Below, piece after piece: positions 1-8,970 of a DNA stretch of 64,000 nt (position 1 is the stretch's first letter; each line of letters starts with the position of its first letter). A program made the position numbers and the translations under genes. The stretch is from Paramoeba atlantica (Eukaryota; Discosea): positions 434,001 to 498,000 of the forward strand of contig CDRNVI010000004.1 in NCBI GenBank assembly GCA_977017575.1, given 5' to 3'. The notes below the pieces were generated by a model. That model saw only the letters and a program-made list of their open reading frames with translations, ran no database searches and was not told the DNA's origin.

Positions 1-1
1 A

Positions 2-1423
2 CAACAGAATGATAGGCTAACGTACGTTCTTGATGAACTCACCAAGTTGCCCGAGAAAGCTGAGTCCGCTCCTTGCATTAAACCGGCATTGGCTCCAGGA
101 GACATTCCAGCATTGATTCGGTCTAAAGTCATATCGAAGGTATCTACCGAAGAAGCCAAACGACGCCCGACCATGCAATATATGGTTCCGTTCACTGTCC
201 TTGAAAAAGACGACGCGGGCAAAGACAGAAGACGTTTTATTTCATGGACACGATCAGACAATTTACGCCTAAAGGACTACGAACCAGCTGTTCCTCTCCT
301 ACACCCTTCTCGTTATTTATACGCAGTAAATGCTGAGGTGGGGGTAAAACGTGATCTAATGTGTGGTTTTTACCAGGTTGGCTTACCCTTACGATCCCGA
401 GCAAAGTTTCGGTTTCGTGCAGAAGATGGGCAATTATACGAAATGAATGTTTTACCCATGGGCCACAGATGTGCGCCTGAAATTATGCATTGCATGACAG
501 CAGCGTTGGCAGGAAATAAAGATTATTGCTCAAAATCCCACTCGTATCAACACGGTTCTACTGATATCTATATAGATGGAGTTCGTTTTTCCGGATCTAG
601 AAAACATGCAGACGAGTATGTTTATTTTATTGACTCGCGTGCGCGAGTGGCAGGAGCTCGATTTAAAGATCAGGACGTTCCTCCGACGAAACAATACGTG
701 TTCAACGGAGTGAAATTTGATCACGCATCAAGCCGGGTCTGCTTGGGACCGAAGGTTGTGAGCAAATTGAAACGGGATACTTTTTCGAGACTCACTTTCT
801 TAGAGCTGGAGGCGGCGGTGGGGCGTCTACTGTACTGCTCTTCGATACTTGGTGTGGTAATCCCGCAATATCACTTTGCGATAAAAATAGTACAACGACG
901 TATTAATTACTTGAACCGACATCCTTTTGCAAAGGACAAAATCGTGGATCTTCCCATGAAAACTCGTGTGATCTTAGCTCAATGGCGTGACGACTTGATT
1001 AAAAACGTGCCGATAAGAGCACCCCCTCACCCCGCCACTGCACCTCCGCGTCATAAACTCTTTACAGACGCCTCCTCAAAAGGATGGGGAGCAATTCTGT
1101 ACATGGATAGCGGAGAGGTTAAGATTTTGGGCGCACCTTGGCCAGCAGAATGGACCTACGAAGTTAACAAATCAGAAGCGGCGGCGGTGCGATTCGCCCT
1201 CGAAGAATTCCAAAAATATTTCGAGCAAGGGACTTGCGTTCAGCTTTGGATTGATAATACGTCTTGTCGAGCAGCGTTGAATCGGAAAATATGCAAGTCT
1301 GATGGCATAGCGAAAGAATTGAAAAGCATTTTACAGAGTTTAAAGAATAAAGGAATATGTATTCAAGCTCATTATATTTCTACGAAACTAAATCCAGCGG
1401 ACCCAATAAGCAGAATTTTTTAG
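2..1423 (+). CDS. Reverse transcriptase-RNase H of YR element C
   Basis: Open from the window edge to a TAG at 1423. Numbering from codon 47, the RT shows RDLMCGFYQVGL near residue 104, the conserved LPMGH-x-CAPE block near 137, and the catalytic loop YIDG near 175-178. RNase H follows from about residue 335, with FTDASSKGWGA, an acidic helix containing SEAAAVRFAL, WIDNTS, and a C-terminal NPADPISR. It would copy the element's RNA to DNA and remove the RNA strand. The loop YxDG instead of the common YxDD is shared with elements A, B and D, so it looks like a lineage trait. The gene is close to the RT of elements A, B and D in layout and length. Confidence 0.85.
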   Translation, partial: QQNDRLTYVLDELTKLPEKAESAPCIKPALAPGDIPALIRSKVISKVSTEEAKRRPTMQYMVPFTVLEKDDAGKDRRRFISWTRSDNLRLKDYEPAVPLLHPSRYLYAVNAEVGVKRDLMCGFYQVGLPLRSRAKFRFRAEDGQLYEMNVLPMGHRCAPEIMHCMTAALAGNKDYCSKSHSYQHGSTDIYIDGVRFSGSRKHADEYVYFIDSRARVAGARFKDQDVPPTKQYVFNGVKFDHASSRVCLGPKVVSKLKRDTFSRLTFLELEAAVGRLLYCSSILGVVIPQYHFAIKIVQRRINYLNRHPFAKDKIVDLPMKTRVILAQWRDDLIKNVPIRAPPHPATAPPRHKLFTDASSKGWGAILYMDSGEVKILGAPWPAEWTYEVNKSEAAAVRFALEEFQKYFEQGTCVQLWIDNTSCRAALNRKICKSDGIAKELKSILQSLKNKGICIQAHYISTKLNPADPISRIF

Positions 1424-1427
1424 AGAT

Positions 1428-1500
1428 TAAACACACACACACACACACAAAAAAAAAAAAAAGATTGCTTCTTCTTTCAAAAAAAAAAAAAAAAATATAT
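1428..1500. repeat. (AC)n and A-rich simple repeats
   Basis: About ten AC dinucleotides (1428-1448) are followed by two A-rich runs (1449-1462 and about 1480-1500). They lie just 3' of the RT-RNase H stop of element C and look like the 3' untranslated region of that element. Confidence 0.8.
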
Positions 1501-1641
1501 ATTTAGTGAATGATCAAATGTAGGTTTATCAAGCTTCCGTTCGCAGCTTGGCCAGCTTCGCAATGGAATTTTGTATGTGGAACGTGCAGCGATTTAATAT
1601 ACGAGAGACAGGATGTTGTGAGGAGACGAGCGATCGGGGTG

Positions 1642-2356
1642 GTGGCTGCGTGCCAGGGGGCAAAGCCCCTTCACTACGTATTATAATTTTATATTATGCT
1701 TTTGAAATAGTTTGCGCGCTATATACATCCGGATAGTTGCATCAATAATACGAATATTCTTTAGCTAGTAAATATAGGCAGTGGATGAGATTCAGGATAT
1801 CAGCGATATATTTCTTTAGCTCTTACAACAATGTTTTCTTACAAGTTGTTTTTAATGTATGTGGAAGACTCTCGTCGTTGATTTCTGATAGTTTACGAGA
1901 GGAAATTTAGACGAGAAGAAATACGAATTTGAAAAGACTCCTTTTTCTCGAATGGCCCTACGAGGCACATAATCTCTGATTATGAATTCTATTATATCTT
2001 TTAATATGATTTAAATTATAACTTTATGTAGATTGTGTATAGTTTTATAGCTTACATTCTCTTACAAGTTATTTTTATTAGTGTGCGATGCCCTCCCACC
2101 AGCCCCCAACCAGTGGCTGCGTGCCAGGGGGCAAAGCCCCTTCACTACGTATTATAATTTTATATTATGCTTTTGAAATAGTTTGCGCGCTATATACATC
2201 CGGATAGTTGCATCAATAATACGAATATTCTTTAGCTAGTAAATATAGGCAGTGGATGAGATTCAGGATATCAGCGATATATTTCTTTAGCTCTTACAAC
2301 AATGTTTTCTTACAAGTTGTTTTTAATGTATGTGGAAGACTCTCGTCGTTGATTTC
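1642..2356 (+). repeat. Split direct repeat B1-A2-B2 of YR element C
   Basis: A 244-bp sequence (B) occurs at 1642-1885 and again at 2113-2356 with offset 471 and no mismatch that I could see. The 227-bp A2 segment (1886-2112) lies between them. B begins GTGGCTGC and ends GTTGATTTC. A2 begins TGATAGTTTACG and ends in a C-rich stretch. In this class of element, recombination on a circular intermediate uses such repeats. A1, expected at the left end, is outside the window. Confidence 0.85.
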
Positions 2357-4756
2357 GCGAAAAACTCAAAGATCTCCATCCGCAAAACCACGAGACATTT
2401 GATCTCCCGGACGATTCCCCAGAAATAGCAATAATCGCAACTGAAGAGCTCCGAGCAGCAGGTCGGCGACTTGTGAAAGGATCGGCACCGGGTCCAACGG
2501 GAACTACCGACACAATTATCCGTCTCCTTATGGATGACGAGATATGTTGCGTCTCAATGTGCCATATGCTTGCTGACCTCATAAACGGTTTCCTGTCGAA
2601 GCAAGTGATGAACCGCCTCAAACGCTCCCGCCTAGTAGCGATACCAAAAGTGGACAAAGGCATTCGACCAATATGCGTCGGCGAAGTGTTCCTAAAGTTG
2701 GCCGGAATCGTACTGGTAGCGCGACATGAGCACACGCTCGAGAAACTGTTTGCTCCTTTACAATTCGGTGTCTCCATACAGTCTGGATGTGAAAAGGTAG
2801 TACATCGCCTACAAAGTCATTACCAAGAAGGGAAAGCGATTTTATCCATTGATCTCGCCAACGCTTTCAACTCACCCATGCGCAGTGACATCGCGAAAGT
2901 TGTTTTCGGTCTGTGTACATTGCGACCGTTTCGAAGATTCTTCCACACCGAATACTCCGAGGCATCGGAGCTTTTATATTATGGAAAGAATGGCGAGCAC
3001 TATGAAACGATATACAGCTCTGCTGGAGTTCGGCAGGGCTCTCCGCTGTCCACCCTATACTTTTGCGCCTTCATGCAGCCCATCTTGGAAACGCTTGCGG
3101 CAGAATTCCCACAAGTAAAGATTTTTGCCTTCATAGACGATATTAATATGGCGTCCGAGGATCATCAAGCATTGGCCAACGCATTTCTTCGCTTACATGG
3201 TCTCCTGGCTGAAAAACGAGTTAAAATGGCAAAACATAAATGCGTGTGGTTTAGTGGAAAGAACAAAATCCCGATCCCGGAAACTCTTCAAACAGAGGGT
3301 GTAAAAACAGAAAACGCAGCGACAAAGACGCTCGGAGCTTTCATAGGAGATGATGAGGTGGTCAGCGAGTGTTTAGCGCGAAAGCTTAAGAAGCATGAAG
3401 CAATTTTTCGACGTCTAAAGCTCATGGGGTTGAACAACATATCGCTGCTCTTACTCTCGAAAAGCGTAAACATCCGACACAGATACCACACTCGGGTACA
3501 CACGCCAGCTGCTTCCGAAAAGCTATGTAAACAATTCGATAAGGAGGTTGAAGAGGTAATGCGCACATGGCTCGGTAAAATGTCCGACAAACACATCTCC
3601 TGGTGTCGACTGCCCGTCAAGAAAGGTGGACTCGGTCTACCATCATCGGCCGAAACTCGCAATGCTGCTTACAATTCTTCGAAACGCGTTTCTCTAGAGC
3701 GCTGTAAAATCAACTCAGCTCGGTTAACGCATGACGAAGAGATGATGCGGGAAAGCGAAGTAGTAAGTGATGATGGTGCCGTGACAGATGCAATGTTAAA
3801 TCAGAAGGTATATCAGGAACTCACTAAGAAAAATGAGGAGGTAGCACCGTTGGTAAAAGCGTGCAGCGAGAAGGGGAACCACGAATGGCTACAAGGCAGA
3901 ACGAGATGCATCCCATCCTCCCAATTCACACTGGTGGTAATGGCGCGACTCGGAATCGCGCACAGAAGAATGCCGAATAATTTTCTGTGCCCTGGATGCA
4001 AGATGATCCTTGAGTCTAAACACTCTCTGGCACATTTACTTGGCTGTGTAAAATGCACGGGGGCAAATGCAACGACAAGGCACAATGCACTAGTTCGGCA
4101 CATATACGATCTATGTCTGCGAGCCGGGATCCCATGCGAGCGTGAACCGCGACAATTCACATCATACCGATGCCTTAAATGTACCGAAGCGGTGAGCGAA
4201 CAGCGAAAACAGGAGCATCAGAAAACATGTGGAACCACATCCTTCCATCGAAGCGGCCCGGACCTCGTGATCTTTTGGGTGTCGGGTGAAATATTTTATG
4301 ATTTCACGGTAACAAATGAACTATCGAAATCAAACATCCACAAACGGGGAGCCCAACTGATGCAGGAAGCAGAAAAAAGGAAGCTGGACACTTATGTAAA
4401 CTCCGATCTAATTCCTCGGGAAAAATTTGTATGCCTATCAGTGCTTGCCGGAGGAGCCATGAACAAAAGCAGTGTCGCCCTTCTGAAGGCATTAGCTGAT
4501 GCAAACGGACGTGATCGTGAAACCGTAGTGCGAGATTTTGGAATGCATCTACAAGAATTAAACGGTGTCATTCTGAACGCTCAAATGGGCAAAGCGTTGT
4601 CGCAAGTTTAAAATTTAATATTTAGTTATTCAATAGCCAGCTTACAAAGACGCGTAAGCTTAGTTAGTTACTATCCCCCTGACAAGGGGGGTAGCGCCAA
4701 TACGAAACGGAAGAAAACAGAATATGATTTGTAAAAAAAAAAATAAAAAAAAAAAT
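2357..4756 (+). mobile_element. LINE-2: RLE-type LINE, group II, 5' truncated
   Basis: One frame is open from 2359 to the TAA at 4611, about 750 codons, without internal stops. It covers the RT, zinc knuckle and endonuclease but lacks the N-terminal ~350 residues seen in LINE-3. The 5' cut lies exactly at the right end of YR element C, so either C inserted into this LINE or the LINE landed there truncated. The 3' UTR (4612-4756) holds two hairpins (arms 4639-4645/4654-4660 and 4671-4679/4687-4694) and ends in an A-rich tail from about 4728. Confidence 0.9.
2359..4611 (+). pseudogene. LINE-2 ORF: reverse transcriptase with C-terminal RLE
   Basis: N-terminally truncated LINE polyprotein. In order it shows GSAPGPTGT at the RT start, a fingers/palm region with IPKVDKGIRPI, SIDLANAF, GVRQGSPLS and the catalytic FIDD loop near 3135. 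A thumb region follows, then a cysteine-histidine knuckle (CPGC ... H ... GCVKC, about 3991-4060) and the restriction-like endonuclease core R-S-GPDL ... YDFTV (4250-4313). The enzyme would nick target DNA and prime reverse transcription there. The missing 5' end makes it inactive as a mobile unit, although the frame shown is clean. It resembles LINE-3 and LINE-4 throughout. Confidence 0.88.
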
Positions 4757-4794
4757 TTGTTTCGATCAAATACCGCACGTTAGGCGATACAGTG

Positions 4795-5397
4795 TTATTT
4801 GCGCGCGGCGCACTTCCCGTCTTGCACGTCCCGAAGACCAATGAAGGCAAGTACTTCGCAAAGGTGTCCGCACTTTCGTAGGCTAAACTCGTCTTCACGT
4901 TTCAGCTTAAGAGTAGTCACGTTCAAGGTTCCCACACTCAACATTCTCTTCACAGCGGGGCCCCCAGGGCCCACCAAGTCACGGAGAGCACGTTTGCCAG
5001 ACTGTGCCCTGTATTTGCGAGAGCGCTTTTTGAAACGACGTCTACGCTTAGGCGCACAAACCCGAGCAGCACAGAGGACGATGTGAGGACTACATGGAGG
5101 TAACGGAAGCGTAAATCGCGAACACTGAGCGTAGCGAACACGCCAGCGGCTCGGCACCCAACTCTCTACTACCCCCTCCCAAACACTGTAGTTCGATGAA
5201 TCCGCGTACCTCCAAACCACCGCAAGCTTAGCGCCTAAACAAAGCAGTCGCATAATGTGTCCTAACGACCTCGCGCGGAGTTTAGCAGATTCCGTTCCAC
5301 CCTTCGCAGGACGGAAAAGAATCCCCCGATCAAGCTTGGAACACGCAAGAAGATTCATAATAGCAGTGGGCATGCGTGCACCGGAAGCATCCGCCAT
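4795..5397 (-). pseudogene. N-terminal piece of an APE-type LINE (tentative)
   Basis: A 200-codon minus-strand frame starts at an ATG at 5397. Residues near 150-160 read LSVGTLNVTTL, the first motif of apurinic/apyrimidinic-type endonucleases in LINEs. This is preceded by a strongly basic stretch (PKRRRRFKKRSRKYR). The remaining endonuclease and the RT are not found here. A related minus-strand fragment carrying the second motif (LQETRL) lies at 8716-8807. The 5' end faces the 18-bp array at 5411. Assignment rests on one motif, so it is tentative; it could be a chance frame. Confidence 0.4.
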
Positions 5398-5410
5398 TTT
5401 GCAAATTAAT

Positions 5411-5590
5411 TTACAAAAAACTTGATCTTTACAAAAAACTTGATCTTTACAAAAAACTTGATCTTTACAAAAAACTTGATCTTTACAAAAAACTTGATCT
5501 TTACAAAAAACTTGATCTTTACAGAAAACTTGATCTTTACAAAAAACTTGATCTTTACAAAAAACTTGATCTTTACAAAAAACTTGATCA
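5411..5590. repeat. 18-bp minisatellite, about 10 copies
   Basis: Ten head-to-tail copies of TTACAAAAAACTTGATCT, one with a single A-to-G change near 5523. The array is open in several frames. In the frame of the downstream LINE it reads (IFTKNL)n and runs straight into LINE-1 codons. It occupies the point where LINE-1 is cut at its 5' end. Confidence 0.95.
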
Positions 5591-8481
5591 GCACAGTTGT
5601 AGGCAGAACTTCACGTAAGGGACAAGTTAAAATAAAGATTTCGTACGAGCCAGAATCTGAGAGTGAAGGTCCAAGCGGTTTTCTTTACTTACCACAATCA
5701 CACAAGATCAGAATCCGCAGTATTCGAGCAACAAAATTGCTGAAAGTTGAGATTCCAACACTAAGGCTGGAGGAACAGGCGGATAATATCTCGTGTCAAG
5801 ATGAACAAAATGATCTCGAACCTCTGCCTTCGATGGCGCAAATCGATCCGTCCTTTGCGGTGCATGTTGTGGCAATTTTCCGTGAAATCATCAGAGGATA
5901 TCCCGGCGCTAAGCTCGAATCGGAAAAAGAAGCGATTTGGCACAAATTCCTAAATGCACCACGCGATTCATTAGCCACGGTGCGTCAGACTCAAAAGAGA
6001 CATCAGAGAGTGGGACACGTGCCCCAAAACGGAAACCTTTCTGACGATACCAACCTCAGTGCAGCACAACGTGAAGAGCTGGAGATAGACCGACGCTCGA
6101 TACGGAATGCTTTAATCACAGCCAAAGCAGGGAACTTAAGCAAAGCGACGAGAGTACTGGATAATGTCTACAAGGAATCCAATCTATCACCCGAGGAAAA
6201 AGTAAGCAAGCTAAAGACCCTACATCCGGATGGTTCTCCACTGGAAATTCCTGAAGCAAATTTTCCGCGAATCGGAGTCGTAGAGAACTCAGAGATCCGG
6301 GAAGCCACTGAAAAGTTGTCCCGGGGGGCTTCACCGGGTCCGACGGGGCTCAGCGAGAGCATGATGCGGTTGTTGGTGGACGACGAAGAAACATGCCTTT
6401 CCTTATGCCATATGATCCGCGATGTGATTAACGGGGAGGTCTCGCTAAGTGTCCGTCACCGTTTGACTCGATGCAGAATCATTGCACTGGCCAAGCCTCA
6501 AAACGGCATCCGCCCAGTTGCCATGGGAGACACAATTTTGAAGATATGCGGTTCTGTATTGCTAGAGCGGCACGGCTGTATGCTAAAGAATTTCTTTGCA
6601 CCGATTCAGCGAGGTATCCTTCAAAAAAACGCGTGCGAATCCATAGTCCACGAGCTGCTACAAGATTATGAAACTGACCACGCACTGCTGACAGTGGACT
6701 TTTCCAATGCGTATAACACACCGAATCGAAATGCAATCGCCCGCGCGCTTCTGGGAAATGCGATTTTTAAACCTTTCATGCGACTTTTCTACTTGGAATA
6801 TGGCCTCCCTTCAGACCTTTTATTCTTTGCCAACAATGCCCTTCATTCTACAGTACAAAGTTCATCTGGAATTCGTCAAGGATCAGCTCTCTCTTCCATG
6901 TACTTTTGTGCACTCTTGCAAGGCCCTCTAATGGAAGTAGCCAATCTTTACCCCGAGGTCAATATAAGAGCTTATCAAGACGACGTGACGCTCAGCTCTA
7001 AGAATCTTCATTCGCTTGAGGCAGCTTTTCTTCATTTACGAGAGTTAACTGCGGATCTCAGCTTAGATATCAATTTCCGGAAATGTGAGTGGTTCCAGAA
7101 GGCCCCTCCCTGTGCTACCCAACCACTTCCATTAGAATCTTTGGGGGTAAACTTTCGGACGGATGCCATTAAGATTCTTGGTGCTTACATTGGCGCCGAC
7201 CAGGTGGTAGAAAGTTTGCTTCTTCAAAAACTCGAGAAACACAAATGTCTGTTCCGCAGACTCCTAAAGATGGGTCCGAGCATCCTCTCACTGGCCATTT
7301 TGCGACGCTGTACAATTCCGCGACACGATTATCATCTTCGCGTACACAGACCGAATGCCACTCTTCATTTAGCGCAGGTTTTCGACACAGAGGTGGGTAA
7401 GGTCTTGGAAAAGTGGTGCGGAGCTGACTCCAATGCTTTGCAACTCGCAGCACTTCCAAAAAAATTTGGTGGTTTAGGTATCACATCCACGATTCTGAAA
7501 CACAAGTACTTCTTTGAAGCTGCCCAAACATCTATCGAAGAGCACCCAAAACCCATTAACGCTCCGGTAGGTTATAAAGGTAGCGACAAAGGTCAGAAGA
7601 AAATGCAGGATCGAAAAGAGGTGGCACGAAAACTTCTGAAGAAGAACTTAAACACGGAGTATGAAAAGCAAGTCGCAGAACTTAAGAAACATTCGCATTT
7701 AGAGCTCATTCTGAACCGAAGCAAAGAAGCGAACTTACATTTAGAGAGTACGAATAACTATGTGAATCCTTACCTTTTCCGCTACACCCTAATGATGCGA
7801 CTTGGAATAAGTCTACCGAAAGCGCCAATAAACGTCGTATGCCCGGGATGCTGTGGTCCAGAAACATCTTCTAGTATTATTCCACATATCGCAGGATGCT
7901 CGAGATGCTCAGGTATGAACTGCACTCGTAAACACTCTCACATCGTGCGCTATCTAGCTGACTTGTGCGCGAAGGCAGGACTTCCGTGTGTTATCGAACC
8001 GCGAATTCACTCCTCATTTTATTGTACAAAGTGTAAATGCTCTATTTCTGCGGAGGTTTCTGACCAACATCCATGTAAGGCGCGCAGGATTCGATCTGGC
8101 CCCGACCTCGCTATCATGTGGCCCCATATGGGAGAAGTCCTCTATGATTTCACAGTGGTTCACACTTGCTGCAACAGTTACAAGAAACAAACAAGCAACT
8201 ACCTACTGCAGCAAGCCCAGGAAAGGAAGTTCAAGAAATATGTGACAGAGAAAGGTGTGGACAGTGAGGCATTTCGTTGCATCGCCGCCTCAGATTGTGG
8301 TGTGTTGCACAACGACACAAAACAACTATTAAAGGCGTTGGCTCAGCGCGCGAATCGAAAATATGAAAACGTGCGTGAGGCTTTTCAGCTGGAACTTGAA
8401 AAGCTATCGGCTTACACGGTAGTGTCTCAACTCCGAGATTACATCACCGATGAAAAGTGGATTGGGAGTTTACGACTCTAA
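5422..8481 (+). CDS. LINE-1 ORF: RT plus RLE with repetitive N-terminus
   Basis: From 5590 the protein matches the LINE-3 N-terminal block (a GQVKIKISYEPES region aligned with GKLSMQYTGIS). It continues through GASPGPTGLSESMM (near 6330), LAKPQNGIRPVAMG, TVDFSNAYNTP, GIRQGSALS and the catalytic YQDD loop near 6977, then a thumb. It ends with the knuckle CPGCC ... H ... GCSRCSG (about 7843-7920) and the endonuclease core RSGPDLAIMW ... YDFTV. The first ~55 residues are array-encoded (IFTKNL repeats) and replace the normal start, so the natural start codon is gone. No internal stop over ~970 LINE codons suggests a young copy. Confidence 0.87.
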   Translation: MIFTKNLIFTKNLIFTKNLIFTKNLIFTKNLIFTENLIFTKNLIFTKNLIFTKNLISTVVGRTSRKGQVKIKISYEPESESEGPSGFLYLPQSHKIRIRSIRATKLLKVEIPTLRLEEQADNISCQDEQNDLEPLPSMAQIDPSFAVHVVAIFREIIRGYPGAKLESEKEAIWHKFLNAPRDSLATVRQTQKRHQRVGHVPQNGNLSDDTNLSAAQREELEIDRRSIRNALITAKAGNLSKATRVLDNVYKESNLSPEEKVSKLKTLHPDGSPLEIPEANFPRIGVVENSEIREATEKLSRGASPGPTGLSESMMRLLVDDEETCLSLCHMIRDVINGEVSLSVRHRLTRCRIIALAKPQNGIRPVAMGDTILKICGSVLLERHGCMLKNFFAPIQRGILQKNACESIVHELLQDYETDHALLTVDFSNAYNTPNRNAIARALLGNAIFKPFMRLFYLEYGLPSDLLFFANNALHSTVQSSSGIRQGSALSSMYFCALLQGPLMEVANLYPEVNIRAYQDDVTLSSKNLHSLEAAFLHLRELTADLSLDINFRKCEWFQKAPPCATQPLPLESLGVNFRTDAIKILGAYIGADQVVESLLLQKLEKHKCLFRRLLKMGPSILSLAILRRCTIPRHDYHLRVHRPNATLHLAQVFDTEVGKVLEKWCGADSNALQLAALPKKFGGLGITSTILKHKYFFEAAQTSIEEHPKPINAPVGYKGSDKGQKKMQDRKEVARKLLKKNLNTEYEKQVAELKKHSHLELILNRSKEANLHLESTNNYVNPYLFRYTLMMRLGISLPKAPINVVCPGCCGPETSSSIIPHIAGCSRCSGMNCTRKHSHIVRYLADLCAKAGLPCVIEPRIHSSFYCTKCKCSISAEVSDQHPCKARRIRSGPDLAIMWPHMGEVLYDFTVVHTCCNSYKKQTSNYLLQQAQERKFKKYVTEKGVDSEAFRCIAASDCGVLHNDTKQLLKALAQRANRKYENVREAFQLELEKLSAYTVVSQLRDYITDEKWIGSLRL

Positions 8482-8570
8482 AAGAGTTCACTACCACACG
8501 TATATCTCCGTACAAATAAGTATTGATTAGTTGCCTTCGAATATATTAGGTCCTTTCGAATATATTAGAT
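5590..8570 (+). mobile_element. LINE-1: RLE-type LINE, group I, 5' truncated and fused to 18-bp array
   Basis: Nearly complete LINE lacking only about the first 120 codons relative to LINE-3. The ORF is continuous with the 18-bp array: an ATG inside the array at 5422 would give 1,019 residues. The 3' region after the TAA at 8481 ends in a tandem duplication of an 18/19-bp unit (8534-8551, 8552-8570; CCTTCGAATATATTAGGT). No poly(A) tail is seen. Confidence 0.88.
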
Positions 8571-8715
8571 ACTGCTACTTCTGCATTGATTCTTCATCAC
8601 GTTTGACAACAATTGGCGCGTATACAATAATTGATCCGGGAACTGTTCTTTTTTACTTTGAGGCTCTGCTGGTTTCGAGGGGACAAGTGTCATTGCTATC
8701 GTTATCCTTTTGTGA

Positions 8716-8807
8716 GTTCTGGGATGGTATATGAAAAATAGTCGCGTTTCCTGCAAGGCCATTATTGTTACGCCGTAACTTCGCATGAACTCTACAGCTT
8801 GATGCAA
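8716..8807 (-). pseudogene. APE-type LINE fragment (minus strand)
   Basis: Reading minus, residues HQAVEFMRSYGVTIMALQETRLFF resemble the second conserved block of LINE APE endonucleases, where the catalytic Glu sits in LQETR (motif split here only for length: HQAVEFMRSYG and VTIMALQETRLFF). The remainder of the frame to 8565 shows no similarity I recognise. It lies between the LINE-1 tail and the spliced-leader relics of LINE-3, and is probably debris of the same family as 4795-5397. Confidence 0.45.
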
Positions 8808-8816
8808 ACGGAAACA

Positions 8817-8888
8817 TTTAACGATAAAGATTTACTTTAACGATAAAGATACAGTTTCTGTACCTTACGAGACGAGAGTTTCTGTACC
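8817..8888 (+). other. Spliced-leader-like relics at the 5' end of LINE-3
   Basis: Three pieces in tandem. TTTAACGATAAAGATT lies at 8817-8832. A near-complete copy at 8836-8866 reads TTTAACGATAAAGATACAG then TTTCTGTACCTT. A third piece, AGTTTCTGTACC, lies at 8877-8888. The core CAGTTTCTGTAC is the conserved part of kinetoplastid and diplonemid spliced leaders (family knowledge, recalled without a search). LINE-3 begins 83 bp downstream. This looks like a leader copied into DNA with the LINE RNA, or the remains of a leader-gene target. Confidence 0.7.
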
Positions 8889-8970
8889 GAACGAGACGGG
8901 AAAATGGCGCATTCGTATTAAAAAAACTTGTGCCGTCGCAGCTGGCGCCTTAAAAGCGGCATCCAACGCC

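Larger units (their letters stand above)
2..2356 (+). mobile_element. YR retroelement C (DIRS/VIPER-like), 3' portion
   Basis: Right-hand part of a tyrosine-recombinase retroelement whose left part lies outside the window. Visible parts in order are the RT-RNase H gene (2-1423), a short AC/A-rich tract (1428-1500) and a split direct repeat B1-A2-B2 (1642-2356). The element ends exactly where LINE-2 coding sequence begins, at 2357. The coding part that is visible looks whole. Ends of B1-A2-B2 type and the absence of an obvious target duplication are known features of DIRS/PAT/Ngaro-type elements. Gag and YR cannot be judged because they fall off the edge. Confidence 0.8.

Noticed and set aside
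1548-1736. 62-codon plus frame
   Set aside because: Lies in the non-coding end region of YR element C and mostly inside its direct repeat; no support.
5411-5590. CRISPR array
   Set aside because: Units are contiguous with no spacers, and the genome is eukaryotic. The other arrays fail for the same reason.
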